Source: Omphiscola glabra (Eukaryota > Mollusca > Gastropoda > Lymnaeidae). Taken from it: a DNA stretch of 64,000 nt. A program made the position numbers and the translations under genes. The notes under the pieces are model-generated. The model was not told the DNA's origin. It did no database searches and saw nothing but the letters and a program-made list of their open reading frames with translations. Positions within the stretch are counted from its first letter, which is position 1. Every line of letters starts with the position of its first letter. Positions 34,395 through 46,267 of this stretch are shown piece after piece. Where the stretch lies: NCBI GenBank assembly GCA_964017045.1, contig OZ024806.1, positions 1,437,502-1,501,501 of the forward strand. The letters are read 5' to 3'.

Positions 34395-35115
34395 TTGTGT
34401 GTACCAGAAACTCAATAGCTTGTTTTCTATGCACCCACTGTGTGCCCCAGGAACTCAATAGATTGTTTTCTATGCACCACCGTGTGCCCCAGGAACTCAA
34501 TAGATTGTTTTCTATGCACCCACTGTGTGCCCCAGGAACTCAATAGATTGTTTTCTATGCACCCACTGTGTGCCCCAGGAACTCAATAGATTGTTTTTTA
34601 TGCACCCACTGTGTGCCCCAGGAACTCAATATATTGTTTTCTATGCACCCACCGTGTGCCCCAGGAACTCAATATATTGTTTTCTATGCACCCACTGTGT
34701 GCCCCAGGAACTCAATAGATTGTTTTCTATGCACCCACTGTGTGCCCCAGGAACTCAATAGATTGTTTTCTATGCACCCACCGTGTGCCCCAGGAACTCA
34801 ATATATTGTTTTCTATGCACCCACTGTGTGCCCCAGGAACTCAATAGATTGTTTTCTATGCACCCACCGTGTGCCCCAGGAACTCAATATATTGTTTTCT
34901 ATGCACCCACTGTGTGCCCAAGGAACTCAATAGATTGTTTTCTATGCACCCACTGTGTGCCCCAGGAACTCAATAGATTGTTTTATATGCACCCACTGTG
35001 TGCCACAGGAACTCAATAGATTGTTTTCTATGCACCCACTGTGTGCCACAGGAACTCAATAGATTGTTTTCAATGCACCCAACGTGTGCCCAAGGAACTC
35101 AATAGATTGTTTGCA
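34395..35115 (-). repeat. 43-bp minisatellite, about 16-17 units, derived from the EFLGH motif
   Basis: The minus-strand unit translates in one frame to RKQSIEFLGHTVG, the conserved Gypsy thumb motif. The single-copy flanks read KQSIEFLGHT and EFLVHTIGAG. Because 43 is not a multiple of three, the frame rotates from unit to unit. Two sub-variants (AATAGATTG and AATATATTG) are interspersed. Confidence 0.9.
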
Positions 35116-35409
35116 AATCTCTAACTTGGAGGGTTTAAAGGTGAAACCAGCTTTTTTTATAAATTTCAAAAACGTGTCTGGTGACATTCTAGTGTGTTTG
35201 CCAGTCATCTGTATAGATACAGATATCATTGAAATATGTAACTACATGCTTCACATGTGTGTATAGATACAGATATCATCGTAATATGTAACTACATGTT
35301 TCAGATTTGTGAATAGATACAGATATCATCGAAATATGTAACTAAATGTTTGACATTTGTGTATAGTTTCCTAAGTATTTTGTTAAATGTTGCGGGGGCG
35401 GTTGCTAGC
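35116..35409 (-). pseudogene. Gypsy pol: RT palm, with triplicated YFDD segment
   Basis: The minus frame reads FGLATAPATFNKILRKLYTN, VKHLVTYFDDICIYS (the YxDD polymerase box), then related copies reading HVVTYYDDICIYT and VTYFNDICIYT. Next comes FLKFIKKAGFTFKPSKLEIC, leading into EFLGH. Starts AGATATCAT lie at 35221, 35271 and 35321, so the unit is 50 bp in three copies. Confidence 0.8.
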
Positions 35410-36812
35410 CCAAATGTCATATAGTTATATTGATACAGACCAAATGACATATAGTTATATTGATATAGACCAAATGACATATATTTATATTGATATAAAC
35501 CAAATGACATATAGTTATATTGATATAGACCAAATGACATATAGTTATATTGATATAGACCAAATGGCATATAGTTATATTGATATAGACCAAATGGCAT
35601 ATAGTTATATTGATATAGACCAAATGACATATAGTTATATTGATATAGACCAAATGACTTATAGTTATATTGATATAGACCAAATGTCATATAGTTATAT
35701 TGATATAGATCAAATGACATATAGTTATATTGATTTAGACCAAATGACATATAGTTATATCGATTTAGACCAAACGGCATATAGTTATATTGATTTAGAC
35801 CAAATGACATTTAGTTATATTGATATAGACCAAATGACATATAGTTATATTGATATAGACCAAATGACATATAGTTATATTGATATAGACGAAATGGCAT
35901 ATATTTATATTGATATAGACGAAATGACATATAGTTATATTGATATAGACCAAATAGCATATAGTTATATTGATATAGACCAAATGGCATATAGTTATAT
36001 TGATATAGACCAAATGACATATAATTATATTGATATAGACCAAATGGCATATATTTATATTGATATAGACCAAATGGCATATAGTTATATTGATATAGAC
36101 CAAATGACATAAAGTTTTATTGATATAGACCAAATGGCATATAGATATATTGATATAGACCAAATGGCATATAGTTATATTGATATAGACCAAATGGCAT
36201 ATAGTTATATTGATATAGACCAAATGGCATATAGTTATATTGATATAGACCAAATGACATATAGTTATATTGATATAGACTAAATGTCATATAGTTATGT
36301 TGATATAGATCAATTGGCATTAGGTATATTGATTTAGACCAAATGGCATATATTTATATTGATATAGACCAAATTGCATATAGTTATATTGATATAGCCC
36401 AAATGGCATATAGTTAATTGATATAGACCAAATGGCATATATTTATATTGATATGGTTCAAATGGCATTAGTTATATTGATTAGACCACATGTCATATAG
36501 TTATATTGATATAGACCAAATAATGTAAAGTTATATTGATATAGTCCAAATGTCATTAGTTATATTGATATAGTCCAAATGGCATTAGTTATATTGATTT
36601 AGACCAAATGGCATATATTTATATTGATATAGACCAAATTGCATATAGTCATATTGATATAGACCAAATGGCATATAGTTATATTGATATAGCCCAAATG
36701 ACATATAGTTATATTGATATAGACCAAATGGCATATAGTTATATTGATATAGACCAAATGGCATATAGTTATATTGATATAGACCACATGGCATATAGTT
36801 ATATTGATATAG
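35410..36812 (-). repeat. 30-bp minisatellite, about 47 units, derived from the MPFGL motif
   Basis: The minus-strand unit of ten codons reads YQYNYMPFGL. Single-copy flanks read PDVLYQYNYMPCGL on one side and MTFGLATAPATF on the other, so the array is an in-frame expansion of the RT palm motif Y-x-V-MPFGL. The frame stays open for long stretches on both strands. Confidence 0.92.
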
Positions 36813-36905
36813 CACATCAGGGCCTTGAAAAGCTGTGTACTCTTTGCCTTTACTAATCCAGGGAAATCTGCCAGTATCCCTTTGTTTGGTCCAACTTCGT
36901 ATATT
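36813..36905 (-). pseudogene. Gypsy pol: RT fingers/palm
   Basis: The translation shows KLDQTKGYWQISL, a frameshift, then KGKEYTAFQGPDVLYQ. This is the GYWQIP and K-TAF--PDG-Y region immediately before MPFGL. Confidence 0.75.
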
Positions 36906-36917
36906 ATTTAACTTTAT

Positions 36918-37276
36918 TTTATTTATTTTTTGCTGGCATCCGTCATTCACTAAGTGACGATTGTGTGGAATTCACAGGTCGAAATCCAAAAGGCCTGGGA
37001 TTATTCTTCTAGGATTATGAGCTGGTTCCCAACAGCAAATCGCCTCTCTCCACACCGCTGGATAACCCCAAGGGAACATCATGTGGATGATACAGCTTGG
37101 CACCAGTGGCGTCGCAGGAGTTGCCGGAATGTTTCATTGTGCCAATGTTATCCGCCTTCGGGACTCCATCTCCGGGTTTGAATTCAGAGTTGCCTTCTCT
37201 TAGATGGGTTACCGTCCAAGGTTAAGGAGTCACATCCACCCGGGAGATTTGCTCAGTTTAGACCACTCGGCCACCC
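36918..37276 (-). mobile_element. tRNA-derived SINE, copy 2
   Basis: Same family as 33801-34148, in opposite orientation. On the minus strand the head is GGGTGGCCGAGTGGTCTAAA, the B-box-like part is TTCAAACCCGG, and the tail is GACGGATGCCAGC followed by an A-rich stretch. It is flanked by the 12-bp target duplication ATTTAACTTTAT (36906-36917 and 37277-37288). Confidence 0.82.
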
Positions 37277-37288
37277 ATTTAACTTTAT

Positions 37289-37737
37289 ACAAATGAGCTA
37301 ACAGTATATTCTGATTTGACATAACTTCAGCTACTGTTTTCGTTATAGCGTTAAGCTTTCTATAATCTACGCATGTCCGATAAGAGCCGTCTTTCTTTTA
37401 ATTAATGTCATTACACTCATGAAATATATCATCTACTTCAGCTTTCTGTGTATCATTTAGTTCTGTAATAATATCAATCACTTTGTTATCACTATTGTTA
37501 ATAAGAGTTGCATTCATTTTATCGCCACATCCGATTGTGTCTTCAGTTTCTTGTTCTGTTATAACTGTTGCGATAGTACCATGCATTATGTTATATTTGT
37601 TATTGTTTGTAGCTGTACAGTTATTCCTGACCAAATATTTGATAACTATATTTAAGTGATAGACTTTATGACACTGTCCTTTTTGTATGTAGATATTATA
37701 TTTAGACAATTTTTTGTTACTTTTAATACATTGCACT
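37289..37737 (-). pseudogene. Gypsy pol: pre-RT linker and RT N-terminus
   Basis: The frame from 37737 gives ELNDTQKAEVDDIFHECND (the usual L---Q---L---F--IF linker). After a stop and a probable short deletion comes KKDGSYRTCVDYRKLNAITK, a hallmark of Gypsy RT. The stretch 37400-37737 is open for 112 codons. Confidence 0.75.
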
Positions 37738-37805
37738 AATACTGAATAAACTCAAGTCATTTAACACAATAAATGAAACATTAATATCTTTTTATAAACA
37801 CAAAC

Positions 37806-38092
37806 TGTAAACTCCATAAATACATGAATATAGCGACGCTCGCAATCAGATATAAATAAAACACATCCTACTTCCACAAATTCAATTCATGGCTGCAGCA
37901 CGACTAAAACGTACGTCACAATACAGTCTAGACAATACGTCATAATGAGCATGAAATAACGTCACAGAGTCAAGCGCTTGAAGAGCGTCCACTAACTAAT
38001 AAAACTCTCTAACACACACCGCGCCTAATAGAAACATATAAATAATAATATTCATTCGCAACAATTATCAATGAACTCCCATACTCGATACT
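37806..38092 (-). repeat. 5' LTR of the Gypsy element
   Basis: Aligned to 30606-30880. Its outer edge (TATCGAGTATGGGAGTTCAT on the minus strand) is immediately followed by the 21-bp array. No clear primer binding site is recognised inside the LTR edge. Confidence 0.7.
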
Positions 38093-39855
38093 CATGAGTA
38101 TGACGATGACACTCATGAGTATGACGATGACACTCATGAGTATGACGATGACACTCATGAGTATGACGATGACACTCATGAGTATGACGATGACACTCAT
38201 GAGTATGACGATGACACTCATGAGTATGACGATGACACTCATGAGTATGACGATGACACTCATGAGTATGACGATGACACTCATGAGTATGACGATGACA
38301 CTCATGAGTATGACGATGACACTCATGAGTATGACGATGACACTCATGAGTATGACGATGACACTCATGAGTATGACGATGACACTCATGAGTATGACGA
38401 TGACACTCATGAGTATGACGATGACACTCATGAGTATGACGATGACACTCATGACTATGACGATGACACTCATGAGTAGGACGATTACACTCATGAGTAT
38501 GACGATGACACTCATGAGTATGACGATGACACTCATGAGTATGACGATGACACTCATGAGTATGACGATGACACTCATGAGTATGACGATGACACTCATG
38601 ACTATGACGATGACACTCATGAGTATGACGATGACACTCATGAGTATGACGATGACACTCATGACTATGACGATGACACTCATGAGTATGACGATGACAC
38701 TCATGAGTATGACGATGACACTCATGAGTATGACGATGACACTCATGAGTATGACGATGACACTCATGAGTATGACGATGACACTCATGAGTATGACGAT
38801 GACACTCATGAGTATGACGATGACACTCATGAGTATGACGATGACACTCATGATTATGACGATGACACTCATGAGTATGACGATGACACTCATGAGTATG
38901 ACGATGACACTCATGAGTATGACGATGACACTCATGAGTATGACGATGACACTCATGAGTATGACGATGACACTCATGAGTATGACGATGACACTCATGA
39001 CTATGACGATGACACTCATGAGTAGGACGATTACACTCATGAGTATGACGATGACACTCATGAGTATGACGATGACACTCATGAGTATGACGATGACACT
39101 CATGAGTATGACGATGACACTCATGAGTATGACGATGACACTCATGAGTATGACGATGACACTCATGAGTATGACGATGACACTCATGAGTATGACGATG
39201 ACACTCATGAGTATGACGATGACACTCATGAGTATGACGATGACACTCATGAGTATGACGATGACACTCATGAGTATGACGATGACACTCATGAGTATGA
39301 CGATGACACTCATGAGTATGACGATGACACTCATGAGTATGACGATGACACTCATGAGTATGACGATGACACTCATGAGTATGACGATGACACTCATGAG
39401 TATGACGATGACACTCATGAGTATGACGATGACACTCATGAGTATGACGATGACACTCATGAGTATGACGATGACACTCATGAGTATGACGATGACACTC
39501 ATGAGTATGACGATGACACTCATGAGTATGACGATGACACTCATGAGTATGACGATGACACTCATGAGTATGACGATGACACTCATGAGTATGACGATGA
39601 CACTCATGAGTATGACGATGACACTCATGAGTATGACGATGACACTCATGAGTATGACGATGACACTCATGAGTATGACGATGACACTCATGAGTATGAC
39701 GATGACACTCATGAGTATGACGATGACACTCATGAGTATGACGATGACACTCATGAGTATGACGATGACACTCATGAGTATGACGATGACACTCATGACT
39801 ATGACGATGACACTCATGAGTAGGACGATTACACTCATGAGTAGGACGATGACAA
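38093..39855. repeat. 21-bp minisatellite, about 84 units
   Basis: The unit is actcatgagtatgacgatgac, which contains the palindrome ACTCATGAGT. It is open on both strands for about 600 codons (MSMTMTL or MSVIVIL repeats) only because 21 is divisible by three. A marked variant run (CATGACTATG, then GAGTAGGACGATTAC) recurs near 38450, 38997 and 39795, which shows higher-order duplication. Confidence 0.95.
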
Positions 39856-39954
39856 AGCAGTTTTATGTAAATGATCTAGCCCAACATTACGGTCACCAAA
39901 AGTTTTGCCTGACATAAGTTATTACGCACATTTGCATGTGTTTAAACTATTTTA

Positions 39955-40235
39955 TTATATTTACCCCAACACCCAAACTCCACGCCCACTACCCACACCC
40001 CGCTCCACCACCCAAATCCAGCCACCGCCCCCACACCCCACCTCCCAGCTCAAAGCCCACCACACACACCCCACGACACCCCCAACCCACGCCCTCACCC
40101 CACCACACACACCCCACTACACCTCCAACCCACGCCTTAACCCCACAAAAGACCCCCACACACACCCCACTACACCCCCAACCCACGCCCTCACTACACC
40201 ACACACACCCGCTCCCACCCCAAAGTTCCGAACAC
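39955..40235. repeat. C-rich degenerate tandem repeat
   Basis: Units of about 50 bp contain CCCAACCCACGCCCTCACCC and ACACACACCCCACTACAC. G is nearly absent from this strand. The Pro/Thr/His frames here are repeat artefacts. Confidence 0.75.
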
Positions 40236-40399
40236 AAATTTATGTTTTATATTTTAGAGTTGAGTTTGTTTTTCGCTTGGCCAGGTTTGTTACTTCAGCT
40301 AGTGTGGACATCTTGTTGTGTACGTGTTGCTATGATACGGATGTATAAAAGTGAACCCATAAACAAGTGTTTTTGATATATAAGTTTGTTTCTGTACAG

Positions 40400-40560
40400 C
40401 TATGTCTGAAATTTTAATTGGCCTAACATCAACCAATCATCATGTTTATCAGGAGTCACCTTGATTGGCATACAATCATCCGATTTACATGTTTATCTGG
40501 AGCTACTTTGATTGGCCTAAAATCCAACAATCGTTATTTTTATTGATTGGTCTTGTTATA
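40400..40560. repeat. About 60-bp repeat, 2.5 units, with CCAAT boxes
   Basis: Units share TTGATTGGC and CATGTTTATC-GGAG. Each carries ATTGG, an inverted CCAAT. Confidence 0.55.
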
Positions 40561-40699
40561 TTCTTCAATGTATACTCTGTTAAATGCGGGATATATTTAA
40601 TTACATTTTGTTATACAGGAGTACACAGTTTTATGTGTATGTTATCAAATCATTTATTTTATCATTTAAGTACATCACCAACGCGCTATAACACAATTT

Positions 40700-41080
40700 A
40701 ATTTATCATTGCTGTGGTGAAATGACTTTTATTATTTAGGGTGTTGGAACAAATCTTTGATGAGTGTCACACCTAAATGTGTCTAGGTGTATTTTGGTGT
40801 ATCGATTTCACACACAAAGGGACCTAATTAATTTACTCATTTATGCTTTACTATCAAATACTTCATAACATCATTCAGTAAATGATATGAACTTATTTAT
40901 TTACAGGTGAATTAGTATATGGTATGATAGTGAAGGAGATGAAAAAAAACGTGTATATAAATTAATCTAGGTTCTATTTTAACTCTCATAATAACAGTCG
41001 CTTTGCTTTGTATTATATGTGTATGCTATCATACATTTTAAACATAACGTATCAATTTATTGTTCTGATTATCTGGCTTG
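40700..41080. other. Unique AT-rich stretch, nothing recognised
   Basis: No coding motif or mobile element signature was found. Confidence 0.4.
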
Positions 41081-41089
41081 ATCAATCAG

Positions 41090-41990
41090 ATGTAGTTTCC
41101 ATTCGAGGTGGAGGTGGCTCCTCAGATTCTTTATTTCGAATTTCTTTAGGGCTCAGCAATTCTCAGGTCGATCATGTAAGGGGACGAAACAGCACGATAC
41201 AATGGGATCACTTCAATACTGGAAGTGAATCCTCCAATGCTTTACTTCGCGGCTCTTCAGATATCGGCGCTTCTCAGGGCATTCACGTAAGTAGATGTTA
41301 CGGCAGTACAATACAGAGATCCATCAAATTTGGGAGTGGACTCTTCATCCTATGTACCTCGTGGCTTTTCAGGGCTGAGCGCTTCTCAGGGCATTCACGT
41401 AAGTAGATGTTACGGCAGTACAATACAGAGATCCATCAAATTTGGGAGTGGACTCTTCATCATATGTACCTCGTGGCTTTTCAGGGCTGAGCGCTTCTCA
41501 GGGCGTTCACGAAAGTGGATGATATCAGTCACAACAGTACCTTCTGGGATACCTCTTCCCTAGTACGCTGTGACGGGTGCATGTGAGACTTCTCTTTGGG
41601 AGTAAAGTCTATCATACGCTGTGGTGGGTGCATGTAAGACTTCTCTTTCGGAGTAAAGTCTATCATACTCTGTGGTGGGTGCAAGTGAGACTTCTCTTTG
41701 GGAGTAAAGTCTATCAGCACGCGGTCCTATCGTTGCGGCGATGAATGGGTCTTCAGGATGTGCTCCTTGGCGGTGTTCGTCGACTCAGGCCTCAGGAAAC
41801 AGATCCTTTAATCCCGCTTCTAAGGTGCGGTTGCCTGTACTGCGGCAATACGGCGATCTAGTAGCCAGGCTATATATGAATGATGATAAAAGAGAAGAAA
41901 GGAACGACTTTTCTAATAAGATCGCGCTAACATATCCATTTCCAAAGACAACGATTTCAGATACAGGCGTCAAAGGGATAGAAGCTTTCC
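41090..41990 (+). repeat. Dispersed repeat family, copy 2, with internal tandem units
   Basis: It contains a 112-bp unit about 2.3 times (41258-41520, GGGCATTCACGTAAGTAGAT and continuing). A 51-bp unit follows, about 3.4 times (41545-41718, minus translation MIDFTPKEKSYMHPPQR). The block shared with 12.3 kb encodes VLRQYGDLVARLYMNDD. A short third piece (GGTGGAGGTGGCTCCTC) lies at 43316. Confidence 0.6.
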
Positions 41991-41999
41991 AATGTTAAA

Positions 42000-43560
42000 G
42001 TCCATTGTATAGAGCCTTATTCGTCTTCAATATAGCAGGTGCAAGCAGAGGTGGCTAGCGGCGACACGTGGCAAATGATTCTTTTTAAATATAATTATTC
42101 AATGAGTTATAAATATACAGAATGGATTACTATAATATATATAACCAACTATAACGAATAACATATTGGCTAACATCTATCAAATGGCTACATCACCATC
42201 CATACGATGGGATAAAGTCTAAATAAGTAAATTTCAAAATGGCCGAATGATCATACATTAAATATTTAACAACTATGTACATTGTAATACAAATATTCGA
42301 ATAAGAAATGAAGTGGAAATGTTCATTCAATTCATTAGGTGGTTAGAAAAGCCGGCTTTAAGGTACTCTAAGTTGGCTATGCTAACTTAAGAGTCGATCT
42401 TGAAATGGAAGTTTCTAACTTTTGCAACGGCCTTTATAGTGAGTCTATCCTAATTGCTTATTGGATAATCACTACCACGTGATATATGAATCCAATGAAT
42501 ATAATATTCCGATGCGAGATAATATTTCAATAATCGCTAACCCGAGACGAGATCGGGGGGGGGGGGGGGGGGGTGGAGGGGAGTTGGCGTTTCTACTACG
42601 TAGTTCAGTTCACTGATCAAAATATCCGTTAGATCAGTGAGTGATCCTCAAGGGGGTGACGGCAATCAAGGGGAATAACATGTCCTGACCTGAAAAAAAG
42701 GGTGGGGGTTTGTCTCTAAGTATGTCGTCGTGAGTACATTGAACTTTAAAGGTCATGCAGGTCCATTTCGTCACAGCAGTAATCTTGGACTATTGTCTTA
42801 AGTTATTGTACGCTACATGGACTATTATTTTCCAGAAAGTGTCATGATAAAATTTTGGGGAGAATGTTTACGCTTGATCATTTTCAACTAAAACTTAAAC
42901 GATGCAAATTTCATTGTTTGAAAACAAAGATGACAACCCATGCCCAAAACATGATACTGTGATACTGTACTTGTCCCTTATGTCTCTGTCCAGGAGGGAC
43001 TTTATGACAGCCTAAATTCAAAATGTTATAAAAAGTTTAAGTTAAAAAATCAAATCACAAAATCAACTTTTGAAAAATGTACGAAAGTCCAATATTCAAA
43101 TAAATAAGCGTATTAATTTTGTTAATGTGTAACAGAGATATTTGTACAAACAGAACACTTAACACTATTATAACATTATGGATAAAAACCGAATGTATTG
43201 AAAGTTTGTTTAGTTTAAACAATGCACACAAACTTTCAATGCACACAAACATTCAGTATACACAAATCTTCAATGCACACAAACCTTATATTTTCCAAAA
43301 TTTTTTCACTTCAAGGTGGAGGTGGCTCCTCTGATTCTTTACTTCGTGGCTTTTCGTGGCTCAGCGACTTTGACGTTTGACATGGGCCACAACTTTACCA
43401 ATATAAGCATAGTCAGACACCTCAGAAATACCTTCAGTGTCACAGAGTGTGTCAATGATAATTCCCGGCATAATATTGACAACATCTTCCATTTGGATCT
43501 GAGAAAGAAATAATTATGAAATATTAGAGAAAACACTATTTCAGAACTTTTGGTTTTGTT
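42000..43560. other. Intergenic stretch
   Basis: No gene is recognised. A poly-G run lies near 42556-42573. Near 43205-43290, four short ATGCACACAAAC-type repeats occur. A fragment of the 41.1-kb dispersed repeat lies at 43313-43375. Confidence 0.45.
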
Positions 43561-43569
43561 CTGTAACAT

Positions 43570-43960
43570 CTTAAATTCAGGTTCTGTAACAGCCTAATTT
43601 TCGTTATTGTTAGACAAGCACTGAAGGTACTCTAACAGCTTAAGTTTGGTTATTTTTAGGCAAGCACCGAATGTTCCGTAACAGCTTAATTTTCGTTATT
43701 GTTAGACAAGCACTGAAGGTTCCCTAACAGCCTAATTTTCGTTATTGTTAGACAAGCACTGAAGGTACTCTAACAGCTTAAGTTTGGTTATTTTTAGGCA
43801 AGCACCGAATGTTCCGTAACAGCTTAATTTTCGTTATTGTTAGGCAAGCACTGAAGGTTCCCTAACAGCTTAATTTTCGTTATTTTTAGGCAAGCACTGA
43901 AGGTTCAGTGACAGCTTAATTTTGGTTATTGTTAGACAAATACTGACATTCAGTGGGTTC
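43570..43960. repeat. About 47-bp tandem repeat, about 8 units
   Basis: The unit contains CAAGCACTGAAGGTTCCCTA and ACAGCTTAATTTTCGTTATT, with GTTAGAC and TTTAGGC variants alternating. Confidence 0.88.
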
Positions 43961-43969
43961 AGTAATTAA

Positions 43970-44720
43970 CACAGTTTGTGAAATTAGTTTTATCTTAATA
44001 TAAATAAAAAATTTAAAAAAAGTATTTTAATAAACACAAGCATTTAAAATTGAAAAATAAAAATGCACTAAAAAGGAGGAAAATACATTTTCTCCGGCTA
44101 TTATAAAATTCTGGAATTCATAAAACAATAAATAAATGTATGGGTTTTTAAAATTTAAAACAAAATGGGAAACATATATTTGCACTGGTTTTAATTTTCA
44201 AGTTTTAAGCTTACTAAAAGGACGAATCGAAATGGGCTAAATGTCTTATCAATTTTCTAAACCCCGAATGCTCATTAAGACTTCTTTTATATCAAGTGTA
44301 TTATATTTATACACAATTTTAAGTTTCTGTTTCTTTCTTAACGAAACAAGCTGCTGAAACAAGCTGTCGAAACAAGCTTAACAACCAGATGAAAAATAGT
44401 CGGCTACAATGTGTTGTATGATTTGTCAAGTATTCTAAATTCAAGACCATGCATCAAAGGATGTTGGTGTAAAACACGTGAGGAGGTGATGATAAAAAAA
44501 GGTCATTTTGGTTTCCAAAAATAAGTTTGCGATAGGGTCTTCTATTCATTTTATTTTTTTTTAAAAATAATTTTTCTAGAGTAGGTGTACGTCGTGATGA
44601 GCCACATTCGTAAACTATCTTTATTTCTAATACGTTTGTGATAGGTTTGTTTGGGTTGGTTCGTTGTCAGTGAAGTTGAAATTTGGCTTAGTGTCTGGTT
44701 CGGTTGTCAGCAAGGTTAAG
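43970..44720. other. Unique AT-rich stretch, nothing recognised
   Basis: No coding motif was found. The only local repetition is a short AACAAGCT phrase near 44346-44380. Confidence 0.35.
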
Positions 44721-44726
44721 GTTTGG

Positions 44727-45650
44727 TTCAGTAAGCGACATGGTTTGAGATCAGTGTGTTTGGTTTGAGATCATTGCGTTTGGTTTGAGATCAGTATGTT
44801 TGGTTGGAGATCAGTATGTTTGGTTTGAGATCAGTGTTTTTGATTTGAGATCAGTATGTTTGGTTTGAGATCAGTGCGTTTGATTTGAGATCAGTATGTT
44901 TGGTTTGAGATCCGTGTGTTTGGTTTGAGATCAGTATATTTGGTTTAAGATCAGTGTGTTTTGTTTAAGATAAGTGCGTTTGGTTTGAGATCAGTATGTT
45001 TGGTTTAAGATCAGTATGTTTGGTTTAAGATCAGTGCGTTTGGTTTGAGATCAGTGCGTTTGGTTTGAGATCAGTGCGTTTGGTTTGAGATTAAATATTT
45101 TTGGTTTAAGATCAGTGTTTGGTTTGAGATCCGTGTGTTTGGTTTGAGATCAGTATGTTTGGTTTAAGATCAGTATGTTTGGTTTGAGATCAGTGTGTTT
45201 GGTTTGAGATCAGTGTGTTTGGTTTGAGATCAGTGTGTTTGGTTTGGGATCAGTGTGTTTGGTTTGAGATCAGTGTGTTTGGTTTGAGATCAGTGTGTTT
45301 GGTTTGACATCAGAGTGTTTTGTTTGATCAGTGCGTTTGGTTTGAGATCAGTATGTTTGGTTTGACATAAGTGTTTTTGATTTGAGATCCGTGTGTTTGG
45401 TTTGAGATCAGTATGTTTGGTTTAAGATCAGTATGTTTGGTTTAAGATCAGTATGTTTGGTTTAAGATCAGTGCGTTTGGTTTGAGATCAGTGCGTTTGG
45501 TTTGAGATCAGTGCGTTTGGTTTGAGATCAATATGTTTGGTTTAAGATCAGTGTGTTTGGTTTGAGATCAGTATGTTTGGTTTGAAATAATTTAGTTTGG
45601 TTTGAGATCAGTCTATTTGGTTTGAGATCAGTGTTTTTGGTTTAGCTATT
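44727..45650. repeat. 21-bp minisatellite, about 43 units
   Basis: The unit is ggtttgagatcagtgtgttt plus one base. Variants AGTATGTTT, AGTGCGTTT and TTTAAGATC recur in blocks, indicating segmental duplication within the array. Confidence 0.93.
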
Positions 45651-45989
45651 TTTTTAAAATTGGCACGGTATAATAAAAACACATTTTATTACCTGTCATG
45701 TTTTTTTTATGAATTATTCTTATTGAAATCACATGCATTTCTTTCTGAAGAGCTTTATTAACTGTTAAAAAAGTAAAACATTTACTTATATATCTTACAA
45801 TTGTGCATGAAAGAATTGTCTAATAAAAAATATTACTGGTGATTTTAAGTTAATTAAACAGATCAAACTTATTTTTTGAAGTACGATTACTTAATAGGCT
45901 AGTTTTGAGCAAACATATATGGAAATTACCAAGCATCGTTTATTGCGAATTAATATAGACATCAGTTTATTTACAAGGAGAATAATTAG

Positions 45990-46267
45990 AAAAAAAAGCT
46001 AATATTCTGGAACTGTTGCCCTGGACGTTTTGGTTGATGCCCCTTGTCACTGGCTGCAGTGGTCAGTTCAATTTGCTGTCCTGATCTCGAGTCAATAGGC
46101 TTGGTCAGGTAGATATCACCAGTGGAGAGATCTATGGGCTTGATCAGGTAGATGTCACCAGTGTAGGGATCTATCCTAACGAAAGAGAGGTCATCTTGTG
46201 GTTGGAGTGTTAAGAAGGTGTAGGCCAGCTCCCCATTTGAGCCAGTGTCTGCATCTGTAGCTGTCAC
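45990..46267 (-). pseudogene. Cadherin repeat exon (degenerate cadherin gene)
   Basis: Translation from 46267 reads VTATDADTGSNGELAYTFLT, then SFVRIDPYTGDIYLIKPID, and ends LTTAASDKGHQP. This is the first half of a cadherin EC domain, with the Ca2+-binding A-x-D-x-D-x-G-x-NG, the R-IDP-TG-I-L--PID block and A-DKG. A 39-bp direct duplication repeats the GDIYL-KPID block. The acceptor (GTACAAG before 46267) matches the donor at 46767. No downstream donor or stop typical of an intact gene is evident. Confidence 0.7.

Larger units (their letters stand above)
30606..38092 (-). mobile_element. Decayed Ty3/Gypsy LTR retrotransposon
   Basis: Two related LTRs (30606-30880 and 37806-38092) bracket a minus-strand pol remnant in correct order: pre-RT linker, RT fingers (KKDGSYRTCVDYRKLN), RT palm (KLDQTKGYWQI, YNYMPFGL, ATAPATFNKIL, VTYFDDICIYS), thumb (IEFLGHT), connection (KKQVRGLVGLISYYKK), and RNase H (TDAS, then QALNYLNT and NSRVTRWALILQQ). 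A polypurine tract abuts the 3' LTR. No gag, protease or integrase is recognisable. The body is interrupted by two SINEs and by several tandem arrays, and it carries stops, so it is non-functional. Confidence 0.85.

Noticed and set aside
35387..36320. Tyr/Ile/Asp repeat frames on both strands
   Set aside because: These are by-products of the 30-bp array derived from the RT MPFGL motif.
38009..39917. Overlapping open frames of about 600 codons on both strands
   Set aside because: They are created by a 21-bp tandem array whose unit is a multiple of three. There is no non-repeat coding sequence, codon bias or gene context.
39905..40376. Pro/His/Thr-rich frames of about 147 codons
   Set aside because: They arise from a C-rich degenerate repeat and are open in several frames at once.
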